The notes under the pieces were generated by a model that saw only the letters and a list, made by a program, of their open reading frames with translations, ran no database searches and was not told the DNA's origin. A DNA stretch of 7,558 nt from Methanobrevibacter sp. (GTDB lineage Archaea; Methanobacteriota; Methanobacteria; Methanobacteriales; Methanobacteriaceae): assembly GCA_017652345.1 (NCBI GenBank), contig JAGCBE010000366.1:1-7558 (forward strand), in the 5' to 3' direction. The translations under genes and the position numbers were made by a program. The stretch's first letter is position 1. Each line of letters starts with the position of its first letter. This document shows, one piece after another, positions 1 to 5,576 of this stretch.

Positions 1-38
1 AGGTTAATCTGTTCATAATTTAATGGAAGATAGCCCAT
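1..38 (-). CDS. 5' end of an unidentified gene after the capsid gene (partial)
   Basis: The ATG at 38-36 is preceded by a strong ribosome binding site (AAAGGGGTG, about five bases upstream) and opens a frame that runs off the window after twelve full codons (MGYLPLNYEQIN). It follows the major capsid gene in the same direction, beyond a hairpin. In phi29-like phages a connector or portal protein is a usual neighbour of capsid genes, so that is a reasonable guess, but twelve residues cannot confirm it. The start itself is well supported; the function is not. Confidence 0.6.
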   Translation of the reverse strand, partial: MGYLPLNYEQIN

Positions 39-57
39 TATTGCACCCCTTTCTTTT

Positions 58-86
58 AAAATATGCCGGGGCTTTCACCCCGGCAT
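58..86 (-). terminator. Hairpin after the major capsid gene (terminator or intercistronic stem)
   Basis: A perfect 9-bp, GC-rich stem (ATGCCGGGG, 63-71, with CCCCGGCAT, 78-86) closes a six-base loop about 20 bases past the capsid stop codon. On the minus strand it is followed by ATTTTAAAAG, so the T-run is only four long. It may therefore terminate partially, letting some transcription into the next gene while giving the capsid message a stable 3' end. The next gene's ribosome binding site lies just beyond it. Confidence 0.65.
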
Positions 87-105
87 TGGGAAAAGTGAAA
101 AGGAA

Positions 106-1380
106 TCAGCCCATATAGAGAAGAATTCCGTTTTCGGTAAAGTCGTTGATTGCATTCTTTTTGAAATGCCACCACATATTTCTATAACGTTTTCGTGCTT
201 CGACAGGTGTAGAATATGCAGCATCAAGCTGATAATCAATCATGATGGCATCTTCATCATAAAGAACACCTAAAACATTATCAAGCGCAACATTTGTACC
301 TGCAATCTGTGATGTAGGATCAGATGTATCAGGGATTGAAGGTGTAACATCAATCGCCATAGGTGTATTTTCATTCTGCCAATAATCAACGCCTTCAAAG
401 TTTTCAACCTTTAAATATTCAGGATTGAAAATTGTAGGCATTACTGTTGATTCAGCACGAATCCAGAAAGGTTTATAAAGGATAAGCTTCTGTTTGTCTT
501 TGGGTGTATGTCTTAAAATTTCATAAGTTACACCGCCGATAGTTTTGGAAGGCGACCAATGGTATTTGATGCTTCTGTGTGTAAGCTGATCAGAAAGAAC
601 CTTTACTGTTTCAACGAAGAATTTAACAAAATCTTCCAAAAGTGCAGGTGTGCCTAAAATCTGTGCTGTTGTAACAGCAGGACTTAAACCTCTATCTGTA
701 TTATATGCAGCTGTTAAATCAAGTGCTGCACCGTTTACAGCATTAAGGTCATAGATACCTGCCATGTAGTTAAGAAGTGTCATTCTGTTGAATGCTTCTT
801 TCTGTGATTCAATATCATTTCCTTTTTCAACCATGATACCATTCACAAAAGTTGCAAAATCTTCAGGACTTCTGAAAGCAACCTGAAGCTGATCTTCATA
901 AACTGTTGTTGAATCATCCCAAACCGATGCACCGCCGAAATTGAATTCAAGGGGTACAGGCGCATTCTGTTCCCACATTGTCGGAAGTGATGCACCACCA
1001 TTGGAACCATTATCATAACCCATTGCAAGGTTAGTATAAAGAGTTGAACCTGTATTATCAACTGTGTTAAATGCACCCGAATTCTGTGCAGGACGTGAAT
1101 AGAAAGAAATCTTTCTCATTCTGTTTGCATAAAGTCCTGAATTCATTGCATTAATAATCATGAGCTTTGCCTTATAAGGTCTGACAGCCATGAAAGTACG
1201 TCCTAATACTAATGATAAAGTATTAAGAACATTTTCTGTTCCTGCGCGAAGGATTGATTCACCGACAGAAACGAAATTGGAAGAATCGACAGTTTGAATT
1301 GAACCTGCCTGACCTGTCATTTCTTCAACCATTGCCTGAACTAATGTACAAGCATCAACGGGTGTTAAAATACGTGCCAT
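106..1380 (-). CDS. Major capsid protein, phi29-like short-tailed phage type
   Basis: A 424-aa protein that should form the icosahedral shell. Its length is close to that of phi29 gp8 (about 448 aa). Its last part (about 370-424: LGVLYDEDAI, then TPVEARKRYRNMWWHF and a hydrophobic end ENGILLYMG) has the layout of the C-terminal strand region of HK97-fold capsids. phi29 gp8 has a similar aromatic stretch before its added Ig-like domain. Here the protein stops at that point, so the Ig-like domain is absent. Residues 100-150 are Gly/Asn-rich, as in a surface or extended loop. The start ATG has GAAAGGATGG upstream. The gene lies 20 bases after the scaffold candidate, and the scaffold-capsid order supports the call. 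It ends in TGA, showing UGA is a working stop in this phage. The call rests on layout and context, not an alignment. Confidence 0.85.
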   Translation of the reverse strand: MARILTPVDACTLVQAMVEEMTGQAGSIQTVDSSNFVSVGESILRAGTENVLNTLSLVLGRTFMAVRPYKAKLMIINAMNSGLYANRMRKISFYSRPAQNSGAFNTVDNTGSTLYTNLAMGYDNGSNGGASLPTMWEQNAPVPLEFNFGGASVWDDSTTVYEDQLQVAFRSPEDFATFVNGIMVEKGNDIESQKEAFNRMTLLNYMAGIYDLNAVNGAALDLTAAYNTDRGLSPAVTTAQILGTPALLEDFVKFFVETVKVLSDQLTHRSIKYHWSPSKTIGGVTYEILRHTPKDKQKLILYKPFWIRAESTVMPTIFNPEYLKVENFEGVDYWQNENTPMAIDVTPSIPDTSDPTSQIAGTNVALDNVLGVLYDEDAIMIDYQLDAAYSTPVEARKRYRNMWWHFKKNAINDFTENGILLYMG

Positions 1381-1400
1381 ATTTTGTTACCATCCTTTCA

Positions 1401-1775
1401 TTATGATATTATTTCTCTAAAAATATTGTTGATTGTTTCAGCTGTTGAAACTTTAGGCTTATTTGATGAAACATCGGCAGAAATATTGGCACGCTGTGCA
1501 GCATCCAATTTCTTTTTCGTTTCTTCATATTCAGCCTGTAATTTCTCAAACTGTGTTTTATAATCAAGCATTTCTTTGTTTTCATCGGCAGGAATTGTTT
1601 TATCTTCCACCTTCTTCGGTTCAGGTTCCGCATCACCTTTAGATGTGTTTTCTGCCGGTTCTTCAGCAACCGATGTTTCCTGATCTGCCATCATAATCAT
1701 TTCATTAATTTCTTTCTTGTTATAACCTGCTTTGATTAATTGTAACCTTTCAATTAATGTAATATCTTTCGCCAT
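1401..1775 (-). CDS. Putative scaffold (head assembly) protein
   Basis: A 124-aa, highly charged protein immediately before the capsid gene, where phi29 keeps its scaffold gene 7. Three parts are visible: a short N-terminal helical region (about 1-30, with IKAGYNKKEINEMI), a low-complexity acidic Glu/Pro/Lys linker (about 31-65), and a coiled-coil-like helix (about 67-95, LDYKTQFEKLQAEYEETKKK). A C-terminal helix (about 110-124) could be the capsid-binding end. phi29 gp7 (98 aa) is also small, helical and coiled-coil. Scaffolds guide prohead assembly and then leave. The start follows AAAGGAAAGGTG at good spacing and is the first gene after the promoter and structured leader. Scaffolds diverge too fast for a firm call by eye; a head-fibre or other minor head protein is the main alternative. 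Confidence 0.68.
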   Translation of the reverse strand: MAKDITLIERLQLIKAGYNKKEINEMIMMADQETSVAEEPAENTSKGDAEPEPKKVEDKTIPADENKEMLDYKTQFEKLQAEYEETKKKLDAAQRANISADVSSNKPKVSTAETINNIFREIIS

Positions 1776-1803
1776 ATTCTTTTCACCTTTCCTTTCTTAA
1801 ATG

Positions 1804-1874
1804 GGCGGTGCATTGTTTGTTGGTTAGACAAGCAGCCATGCCTACGCATTCAACCCGGCGCTTATTGCACCGCC
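1804..1874 (-). ncRNA. GC-rich structured RNA leader of the scaffold-capsid transcript
   Basis: A 71-base segment with about 40 G/C bases stands out in AT-rich surroundings. A perfect 9-bp helix P1 (GGCGGTGCA, 1874-1866, with TGCACCGCC, 1812-1804) closes it. Inside are P2 (AAGCGCC, 1863-1857, with GGCTGCTT, 1837-1830, one bulged U) and P3 (ATGC-gtag-GCAT, 1849-1838) stacked on P2. A 7-base bulge (GGGTTGA) contains GGTT, which can pair with AACC at 1825-1822, giving a possible pseudoknot or dimer contact. The predicted transcript start near 1879 lies only about five bases before P1. The scaffold gene's ribosome binding site lies outside the fold. It may be a leader control element, an mRNA stabiliser or, speculatively, a packaging-RNA counterpart. 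No known RNA family was recognised. Confidence 0.6.
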
Positions 1875-1885
1875 TCTTTACTTAT

Positions 1886-1914
1886 TATATATCATAATTG
1901 ACCGAATTAGTCAA
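1886..1914 (-). promoter_or_regulatory. Sigma70-type promoter for scaffold and capsid genes
   Basis: On the minus strand, TTGACT (1914-1909) is followed after 17 bases by TATATA (1891-1886) preceded by TGA, an extended -10. An overlapping TATAAT (1889-1884) would give a 19-bp spacer. Transcription should begin near 1879. The -35 hexamer lies in one arm of an inverted repeat (ATTGAC at 1897-1902, GTCAAT at 1910-1915), a possible operator. The promoter sits after a terminator and before the structured leader. Confidence 0.75.
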
Positions 1915-1918
1915 TAAA

Positions 1919-1936
1919 TAAGTATACTAATTTTAT
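1919..1936. promoter_or_regulatory. GTATAC-centred shared upstream element, copy 1
   Basis: TAAGTATACTAATTTTAT (plus strand) lies just upstream of the -35 of the capsid promoter; the AGTATACT palindrome ends six bases from the hexamer. The same 18 bases occur at 4681-4698 upstream of the lysis/tail promoter. An identical 18-mer at the same promoter position, twice, is best explained as a regulator or RNA polymerase contact site. Confidence 0.6.
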
Positions 1937-1982
1937 TTGTCCTGTGTTGTCCTGTGTTGTCATATGTTGTCCTGTGTTGTCC
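1937..1982. repeat. Tandem 10-bp repeats upstream of the capsid promoter
   Basis: The unit TTGTCCTGTG (plus strand) occurs at 1937, 1947 and 1967, with a variant TTGTCATATG at 1957 and a partial unit TTGTCC at 1977-1982. The period is exactly 10 bp, close to one helical turn, so each copy presents the same face of the DNA. The array sits directly upstream of the shared GTATAC element and between the tail-knob terminator and the capsid promoter. A binding array for a regulator is the simplest reading. Confidence 0.8.
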
Positions 1983-2012
1983 AAAAGAAAAAGGACCTGT
2001 TGGCGCAGGTCC
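1983..2012 (-). terminator. Rho-independent terminator after the tail knob gene
   Basis: On the minus strand GGACCTG (2012-2006) and CAGGTCC (1999-1993) form a perfect 7-bp stem around a six-base loop, followed by TTTTTCTTTT. It lies about 30 bases past the tail knob stop codon and closes the endolysin-to-knob operon. Confidence 0.9.
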
Positions 2013-2042
2013 AATTCCAAAGTGAGGTATAATTATATGAAT

Positions 2043-3479
2043 CTATTCATAATAAAAACCACCATTAAGATATGTATTAATTTGTGTTCTTTCCCATAAA
2101 TCACCGGCTATTTCTATTGATGCATTTTCGCATTGTACATATCCCGAATGATTGTTTATTGCATGAGTTACACCAACAGGTCTGCCATATTTTGCAATAT
2201 AATTTGCGTTATCGGGATCTTCCGTATCTTGTGCAAATTCCATTAATACAAAATCATTTCCTAATGGAATCATTGAGCGACCATTGACACCGCCACGAAT
2301 TGATAAACCACGCTGTGAATATGACAAAGCTGTATTTGCAGCTGAAAACAATGCACCCATTCCGCCAACAATGGCACCCGGAACATTGCCTGTTATACCT
2401 GAAATAATAGCACCTGCAACACCGCCGGCTGTTCCGCCTATTGATGCAAGTGTGCCTGTTGTATTGGTTGATGTTTGAGCAATAGGGCAATTCACACCAA
2501 TATTACATGTTATGGTCTGACACCATCCGGGGATTGCCAAACAATTTATACCAACAGACATATCACCTGTTGCAATATCAATAGAATAACAAACATTTAA
2601 GTTATCAACAACATTTTGAACATCAGATGCATTCAAATCAATCAAACCATAAAAAGGAATAAATAATGAATATGTTGTATAGGGCTGTACTTTTCTAAAG
2701 TCTGTATAAACAGGTGTAAATGTTGTGAATAGTCCTATATTTGTATAATAAGGATTGGTTAAAGCATATGATGCAATTGAAGGTGCATAAACACCCGGTG
2801 TAATTTCATGCCCATCACAAACCAAATCACCAAATACAACACTGACAGGTCCTGTACAATAGGTTGTTTGAATTGTATTTACATCAAGTGGCAACCATAA
2901 ACAAGATATAATTGCATCAAAAGGATTGTAAATTGATTTAATCAATCTATCATCAATATCCAATGACATTAAATATGAAGCACATGATTGAATTGTTGCT
3001 TTTGTACATACATATGAAGTACAAAAACCATTAACACCACCAACAGTATTTGCAACAGTTAATATATAACATCCGTCATCATCGAAAATTGTTGCAGTAT
3101 ATTCATGTTTTCTAAAGGTTTTTGTTGTTTTAACAGGTAAACGTGTATCAACAATATCTGCATCATATCCGGTTGAAGAATAAGCAATATATGCAACAGT
3201 ATTTCCAATAGCTGTTTTATGTGTTGCCAATACATCTTCTTCAAGATCATATTGTGTTAAACCATTGGTCAAAATAATAGGTGCGCCGACATTGTAATAT
3301 TTTCCGAAATCGGGTATATAACAATAGTCAATGTTTAATACATTACCCTTCAATAATACTGAAGGTGTATCTATTGATGTATCTTCTTTCCATACAACAT
3401 CTATTTGTGTAGCTGTGGCTGTCGGGATTTTTGTTGAATTATCCCTTTTTGAAAATCCTGTCCAATAATGTAATTTCAT
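2043..3479 (-). CDS. Tail knob protein, phi29 gp9-like
   Basis: A 478-aa protein likely to form the distal tail tube or knob. Residues 47-115 follow the phi29 gp9 N-terminal layout: a strand-rich stretch (LNIDYCYIPDFGKYYNVG), then YDLEEDVLATHK resembling the gp9 segment around EIDVL, then AYIAYS. Residues about 341-386 are Gly/Ala-rich and hydrophobic (IGGTAGGVAGAIISG, then AIVGGMGALFSAANTAL). In phi29, long hydrophobic loops of gp9 block the tail and form a membrane pore at DNA ejection, and this segment is a good counterpart. The C-terminus (430-478, YGRPVGVTHAINNHSGYVQC and onward) resembles the conserved end of this family. The start ATG overlaps the holin-like gene's stop as ATGA, so translation is probably coupled. 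It is last in the operon; stop TAG. The length is somewhat below gp9 (about 600 aa). Confidence 0.8.
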   Translation of the reverse strand: MKLHYWTGFSKRDNSTKIPTATATQIDVVWKEDTSIDTPSVLLKGNVLNIDYCYIPDFGKYYNVGAPIILTNGLTQYDLEEDVLATHKTAIGNTVAYIAYSSTGYDADIVDTRLPVKTTKTFRKHEYTATIFDDDGCYILTVANTVGGVNGFCTSYVCTKATIQSCASYLMSLDIDDRLIKSIYNPFDAIISCLWLPLDVNTIQTTYCTGPVSVVFGDLVCDGHEITPGVYAPSIASYALTNPYYTNIGLFTTFTPVYTDFRKVQPYTTYSLFIPFYGLIDLNASDVQNVVDNLNVCYSIDIATGDMSVGINCLAIPGWCQTITCNIGVNCPIAQTSTNTTGTLASIGGTAGGVAGAIISGITGNVPGAIVGGMGALFSAANTALSYSQRGLSIRGGVNGRSMIPLGNDFVLMEFAQDTEDPDNANYIAKYGRPVGVTHAINNHSGYVQCENASIEIAGDLWERTQINTYLNGGFYYE

Positions 3480-3670
3480 CCTTTATCATCCCCCATCTTA
3501 TCAACTAAACGCTGGATAACCATTGTATTATTGTTTACCGCTTCGGTTAATTTAAGCGTTTCTTCTTTGTGTGAATCCATAGTTCGAACGATGAACCAAC
3601 ACATAAATATAACCATACAAATCGGAAATCCTAAACTTGAAATTAATGTTGCTATTGTGTTTGCGTCCAT
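3476..3670 (-). CDS. Holin-like small membrane protein
   Basis: A 64-aa protein with one clear transmembrane segment near the N-terminus (about residues 6-29, IATLISSLGFPICMVIFMCW), then a charged, probably coiled-coil tail (about 33-60). This single-span, N-terminal-anchor layout is typical of BhlA/UviB-type small phage holins, which let the endolysin reach the wall. The ribosome binding site AAAGGGGG is among the strongest in the window and lies inside the end of the preceding gene. The start is one base past that gene's stop, and the stop overlaps the next start (ATGA). Position between endolysin and a tail gene fits a lysis role. Without a family match, a tail-associated membrane peptide cannot be excluded. 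Confidence 0.7.
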   Translation of the reverse strand: MDANTIATLISSLGFPICMVIFMCWFIVRTMDSHKEETLKLTEAVNNNTMVIQRLVDKMGDDKG

Positions 3671-3671
3671 T

Positions 3672-3893
3672 TTATACCCCCTTTATATTAATATGTTCAT
3701 ATGAAGCACGTTTTTCAAGCACTTTTCTATAAAGTTCCATATAATAAGATTGCCTTATTAATAAATCAAGCGGACAATCGGGTGTAAAATCCAATGTACC
3801 TTCTTCATACTTCTTGATCATATTATCTAATTTTGTAATACGCTCTGATAGTTCGGTATATTCTTTTATAAATCTTTCTTTGTAAGCTTCCAT
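3672..3893 (-). CDS. Small helical phage protein, resembles the crAss001_48-related family
   Basis: A 73-aa, charged, mostly helical protein. The pattern KEYTELSERITKLDNMI, then GTLDFTPDCPLDLLIRQSYYMELYRKVLEKR, recalls a very common small phage protein annotated as crAss001_48-related, whose function is unknown to me. The ATG at 3893 is chosen over an upstream in-frame start at 3929 because AGAAGGTG lies about six bases before it. The longer version would run into the endolysin gene. The gene begins two bases after the endolysin stop and ends one base before the holin-like start, so it belongs to that operon. Confidence 0.7.
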   Translation of the reverse strand: MEAYKERFIKEYTELSERITKLDNMIKKYEEGTLDFTPDCPLDLLIRQSYYMELYRKVLEKRASYEHINIKGV

Positions 3894-3895
3894 AT

Positions 3896-4621
3896 TTACA
3901 CCTTCTTTACATATTTTAATGAAATCCAACCTGCGCCGGATTTAAGTTTGCCCCAACCATCTTTTTCTTCAACTATTGTATATACACCATGATCTGTTAT
4001 TTCACCAACCTTTTTGGATTTCGCGGTTGGTTCTTTCCTTATATTTAAACAATTAGCTGTGACTTTAACCTTGTATGAATTATCTGTTTTTGGTTTTTCA
4101 GTTTTGGGTTTTTCTTCTTTGATGCAAAGTTCATTGTTTATCATATCAATTATAATAGGAAGATTCTTTTTGATATATGGTCCCGGACATTCTGTTGCCT
4201 GAAACATATAATGAAGTGTCATTGATGCATCTTTTGTTCCATTAAAATAAGGTACAATGCAATATCTTCTACAAATATCAGCACAAAGTTTAACCAAAGA
4301 ATCAATTACAGCATCAGATACTTCCCAATTAGGTTTGCCTGTTGAATTCGAAACTTCTATTGTAATAGCTCTTGAATCATTCCATCGGGATCCCGAACAA
4401 AAGCTTCTCTTTTCTTCCGGTACCACACCAACTATTTCACCATCTTTACCAATTGCATAATTGCAGGAAGCACTTCTTCGGGGAACCGAAAAGATTCTTG
4501 CAAGGTTTTCACCTGAAAGAATGCCGGCTGCATGATGAATTGTAATTTTAGTTATCTTTTCACCATCTCTTTCACCAAAGCAGGGTGATAAAATTGTATT
4601 ATCTGTTAAATCTGAAAACAT
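3896..4621 (-). CDS. Endolysin: N-acetylmuramoyl-L-alanine amidase with SH3 domain
   Basis: A 241-aa zinc amidase that should cut the bond between N-acetylmuramic acid and L-alanine in peptidoglycan at lysis. The Amidase_2/PGRP domain (about 20-160) shows its zinc ligands: H29 in ITIHHAAG, H137 in TLHYMF, and C145 in ATECPGPYI. Other landmarks are NYAIGKDGEI (54-63, including a likely active-site Tyr55) and AITIEVSN (85-92). A Lys/Thr/Pro linker with a short repeat (KPKTEKPKT, 171-179) leads to a bacterial SH3 wall-binding domain (about 183-239), with the typical CLNIRKEPTAKSKKVG and GWGKLKSGAGWIS. Start 4621 is chosen because AAGGAAGG lies just upstream and the promoter at 4675-4647 lies within the longer frame from 4723. 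It is first in the operon with the holin-like gene. There is no signal peptide, which agrees with holin-dependent release. Confidence 0.93.
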   Translation of the reverse strand: MFSDLTDNTILSPCFGERDGEKITKITIHHAAGILSGENLARIFSVPRRSASCNYAIGKDGEIVGVVPEEKRSFCSGSRWNDSRAITIEVSNSTGKPNWEVSDAVIDSLVKLCADICRRYCIVPYFNGTKDASMTLHYMFQATECPGPYIKKNLPIIIDMINNELCIKEEKPKTEKPKTDNSYKVKVTANCLNIRKEPTAKSKKVGEITDHGVYTIVEEKDGWGKLKSGAGWISLKYVKKV

Positions 4622-4646
4622 ATTTTCTACCTTCCTTTCTATTTTA

Positions 4647-4675
4647 AATATAACAAACAACTTTACTTTTGTAAA
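4647..4675 (-). promoter_or_regulatory. Sigma70-type promoter of the endolysin-holin-tail knob operon
   Basis: On the minus strand, TTTACA (4675-4670), a 17-bp spacer and TATATT (4652-4647) preceded by TGT form an extended -10 promoter. The predicted start near 4640 leaves a leader of about 19 bases, just enough for the AAGGAAGG ribosome binding site. It lies between the terminator at 4768-4742 and the endolysin start. Confidence 0.78.
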
Positions 4676-4680
4676 TAAAT

Positions 4681-4698
4681 TAAGTATACTAATTTTAT
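4681..4698. promoter_or_regulatory. GTATAC-centred shared upstream element, copy 2
   Basis: TAAGTATACTAATTTTAT here is identical over 18 bases to 1919-1936. The AGTATACT palindrome (4683-4690) ends seven bases upstream of the -35 hexamer, against six at the capsid promoter. No 10-bp repeat array accompanies this copy. Confidence 0.6.
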
Positions 4699-4741
4699 AA
4701 GCTTCAGCATTTCTGCTTTCCAAAATACAAATGAAACCTTC

Positions 4742-4768
4742 AAAGAAAAAGCACCTGATTTCAGGTGC
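4742..4768 (-). terminator. Rho-independent terminator after the small-gene cluster
   Basis: A perfect 8-bp stem (GCACCTGA, 4751-4758, and TCAGGTGC, 4761-4768) with a two-base nominal loop is followed on the minus strand by TTTTTCTTT. The plus strand also has a T-rich tract (CTTTTCTTTTT), so it could act in both directions. It closes the unit that ends with the SpoVG-like gene and its in-frame extension. Confidence 0.92.
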
Positions 4769-4803
4769 CTTTTCTTTTTCGATATTAAATTGTTAACTGT
4801 GGA

Positions 4804-4953
4804 CTAAAAAGGCATTTCCAAAGATTCATTAATTGACATAAAATCTTCATCGGGATTTCCGATCCCTTTTTGATTGCACCACCAATTTAAGCCTTGACAT
4901 CCTATTCCATAGGTGATGCACTTATCAATATAAGGACATTTGGGTTCGACACT
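4804..4953 (-). other. In-frame continuation past the UGA of the SpoVG-like gene: four-Cys cluster and SSB-like acidic tail
   Basis: Directly after the TGA at 4956-4954, the same frame stays open for 49 codons to a TAG (4806-4804). It encodes a four-cysteine cluster (CPYIDKCITYGIGCQG, then LNWWC; spacing C-x5-C-x6-C-x6-C), a candidate metal-binding knuckle. An acidic tail follows, DEDFMSINESLEMPF. Bacterial single-stranded DNA-binding proteins end in an acidic tip finishing with Pro-Phe that recruits partner proteins, and this tail matches that pattern. There is no ATG, GTG or TTG before the cysteines, so independent translation is unlikely. UGA readthrough, giving a 158-aa long form, or a recent nonsense mutation are the best explanations. 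The terminator lies 36 bases further on. Confidence 0.6.
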
Positions 4954-5280
4954 TCAATCTTCGATAATACCTGATATAACTTCTGCAACCTTATCCATAT
5001 CAGCGTTATTTTCTTTGTCGATGTACAAATAATCTTTGTATTCATCGCCTGATTTGTACTGAGGACCACCAACCCAGCAATTATTGGATGTTTCATAATA
5101 TGAACAACCTTTAATTGTGATAAGTCCATTGATGCAAAGGCTGATAGGATAAATTGTGAGTTTCCCTGCTTCTCTCTTCTTATCGGTGTAAATTCTTCCC
5201 GAATAATTAAAGTTATTTCCTTTTGATTCAAATTCCTTGAATCCGTTGCTCTTTGATGTGTTATTCTTCTTTGCTGCCAT
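4954..5280 (-). CDS. SpoVG-like, putative ssDNA-binding protein (short form ending at UGA)
   Basis: A 108-aa protein. After a Lys/Asn/Ser-rich start (1-20), the core (about 40-107) reads GKLTIYPISLCINGLITIKG, then PQYKSGDEYKDYLYID and a final helix. This strand order, with a PQ-x-K...EYKD segment and a C-terminal helix, resembles the SpoVG family of small nucleic-acid-binding proteins. That resemblance is by eye only. The ATG at 5280 has AAGGAAGG eight bases upstream, and the gene overlaps the preceding one by 20 bases. It is the last gene before the terminator. An ssDNA-binding role is suggested mainly by the in-frame extension beyond the UGA, which supplies an acidic tail ending in Pro-Phe. 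If the UGA is read through, the product is 158 aa. Confidence 0.6.
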   Translation of the reverse strand: MAAKKNNTSKSNGFKEFESKGNNFNYSGRIYTDKKREAGKLTIYPISLCINGLITIKGCSYYETSNNCWVGGPQYKSGDEYKDYLYIDKENNADMDKVAEVISGIIED

Positions 5281-5575
5281 CTTTTTTACCTTCCTTTTCT
5301 AATTCTTCTAATTTGTTAATTCTTATTTCTGATGCTTTTTCAAGCAATGCAGCCAATTCATCTTCATTGATAAAGCCTGTCTTTTCAAGCATCACCAATT
5401 TACCGTTCATGATCAGGTTATCATTGTAGCATTCAGCTGAAACATTATCATAATCTGTATAACATTGGATCGTTGCATCCAACTCTCTTTCATATTCCTG
5501 CTGCAATTCTTCCATGAAGTTAACCATTTCGATTCTGAACCCTTGTCTAAAGTTCATATTAAAACACTTATCCAT
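5261..5575 (-). CDS. Helical acidic protein of unknown function
   Basis: A 104-aa protein I do not recognise. It is predicted mainly helical: FMEELQQEYERELD (about 19-32), a middle with Tyr and Cys residues, FINEDELAALLEKASEIRINKLEELE (about 67-92), and a charged Lys/Glu tail. The ATG at 5575 is chosen because GAAAGGA lies at proper spacing before it; the earlier in-frame ATG at 5584 directly abuts the same site. It begins one base after the TAG of the upstream gene and overlaps the next gene by 20 bases, so the two are probably translationally coupled. Confidence 0.72.
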   Translation of the reverse strand: MDKCFNMNFRQGFRIEMVNFMEELQQEYERELDATIQCYTDYDNVSAECYNDNLIMNGKLVMLEKTGFINEDELAALLEKASEIRINKLEELEKEGKKDGSKEE

Positions 5576-5576
5576 C

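Noticed and set aside
1776..1848. Short upstream reading frames from ATGs inside the structured leader
   Set aside because: They lack proper ribosome binding sites, lie within the predicted stems and overlap the scaffold start out of frame.
2084..2478. Plus-strand frames of 64-67 codons opposite the tail knob gene, and similar ones at 4014-4460, 5465-5662, 5909-6109, 6118-6372, 6722-6916 and 7124-7336
   Set aside because: They are antisense shadows of well-supported minus-strand genes, without ribosome binding sites or recognisable content.
4622..4723. A 34-codon longer N-terminus for the endolysin
   Set aside because: It would be encoded by DNA containing the promoter and the shared 18-bp element, and the ATG at 4621 has a strong ribosome binding site and begins right before the amidase domain.
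4954..4956. Genome-wide reassignment of UGA to an amino acid
   Set aside because: UGA ends the capsid gene before its hairpin and the holin-like gene in an ATGA overlap, and tryptophan is encoded by UGG throughout. Only the SpoVG-like gene shows a plausible in-frame continuation.
4900..4956. Selenocysteine insertion at the UGA
   Set aside because: No convincing stem-loop lies immediately downstream where a bacterial SECIS element would be needed.
4902..5231. A 109-codon minus-strand frame overlapping the SpoVG-like gene
   Set aside because: It is a different frame with no ribosome binding site at its start, and its composition is not protein-like compared with the SpoVG-like frame, which has a strong site.
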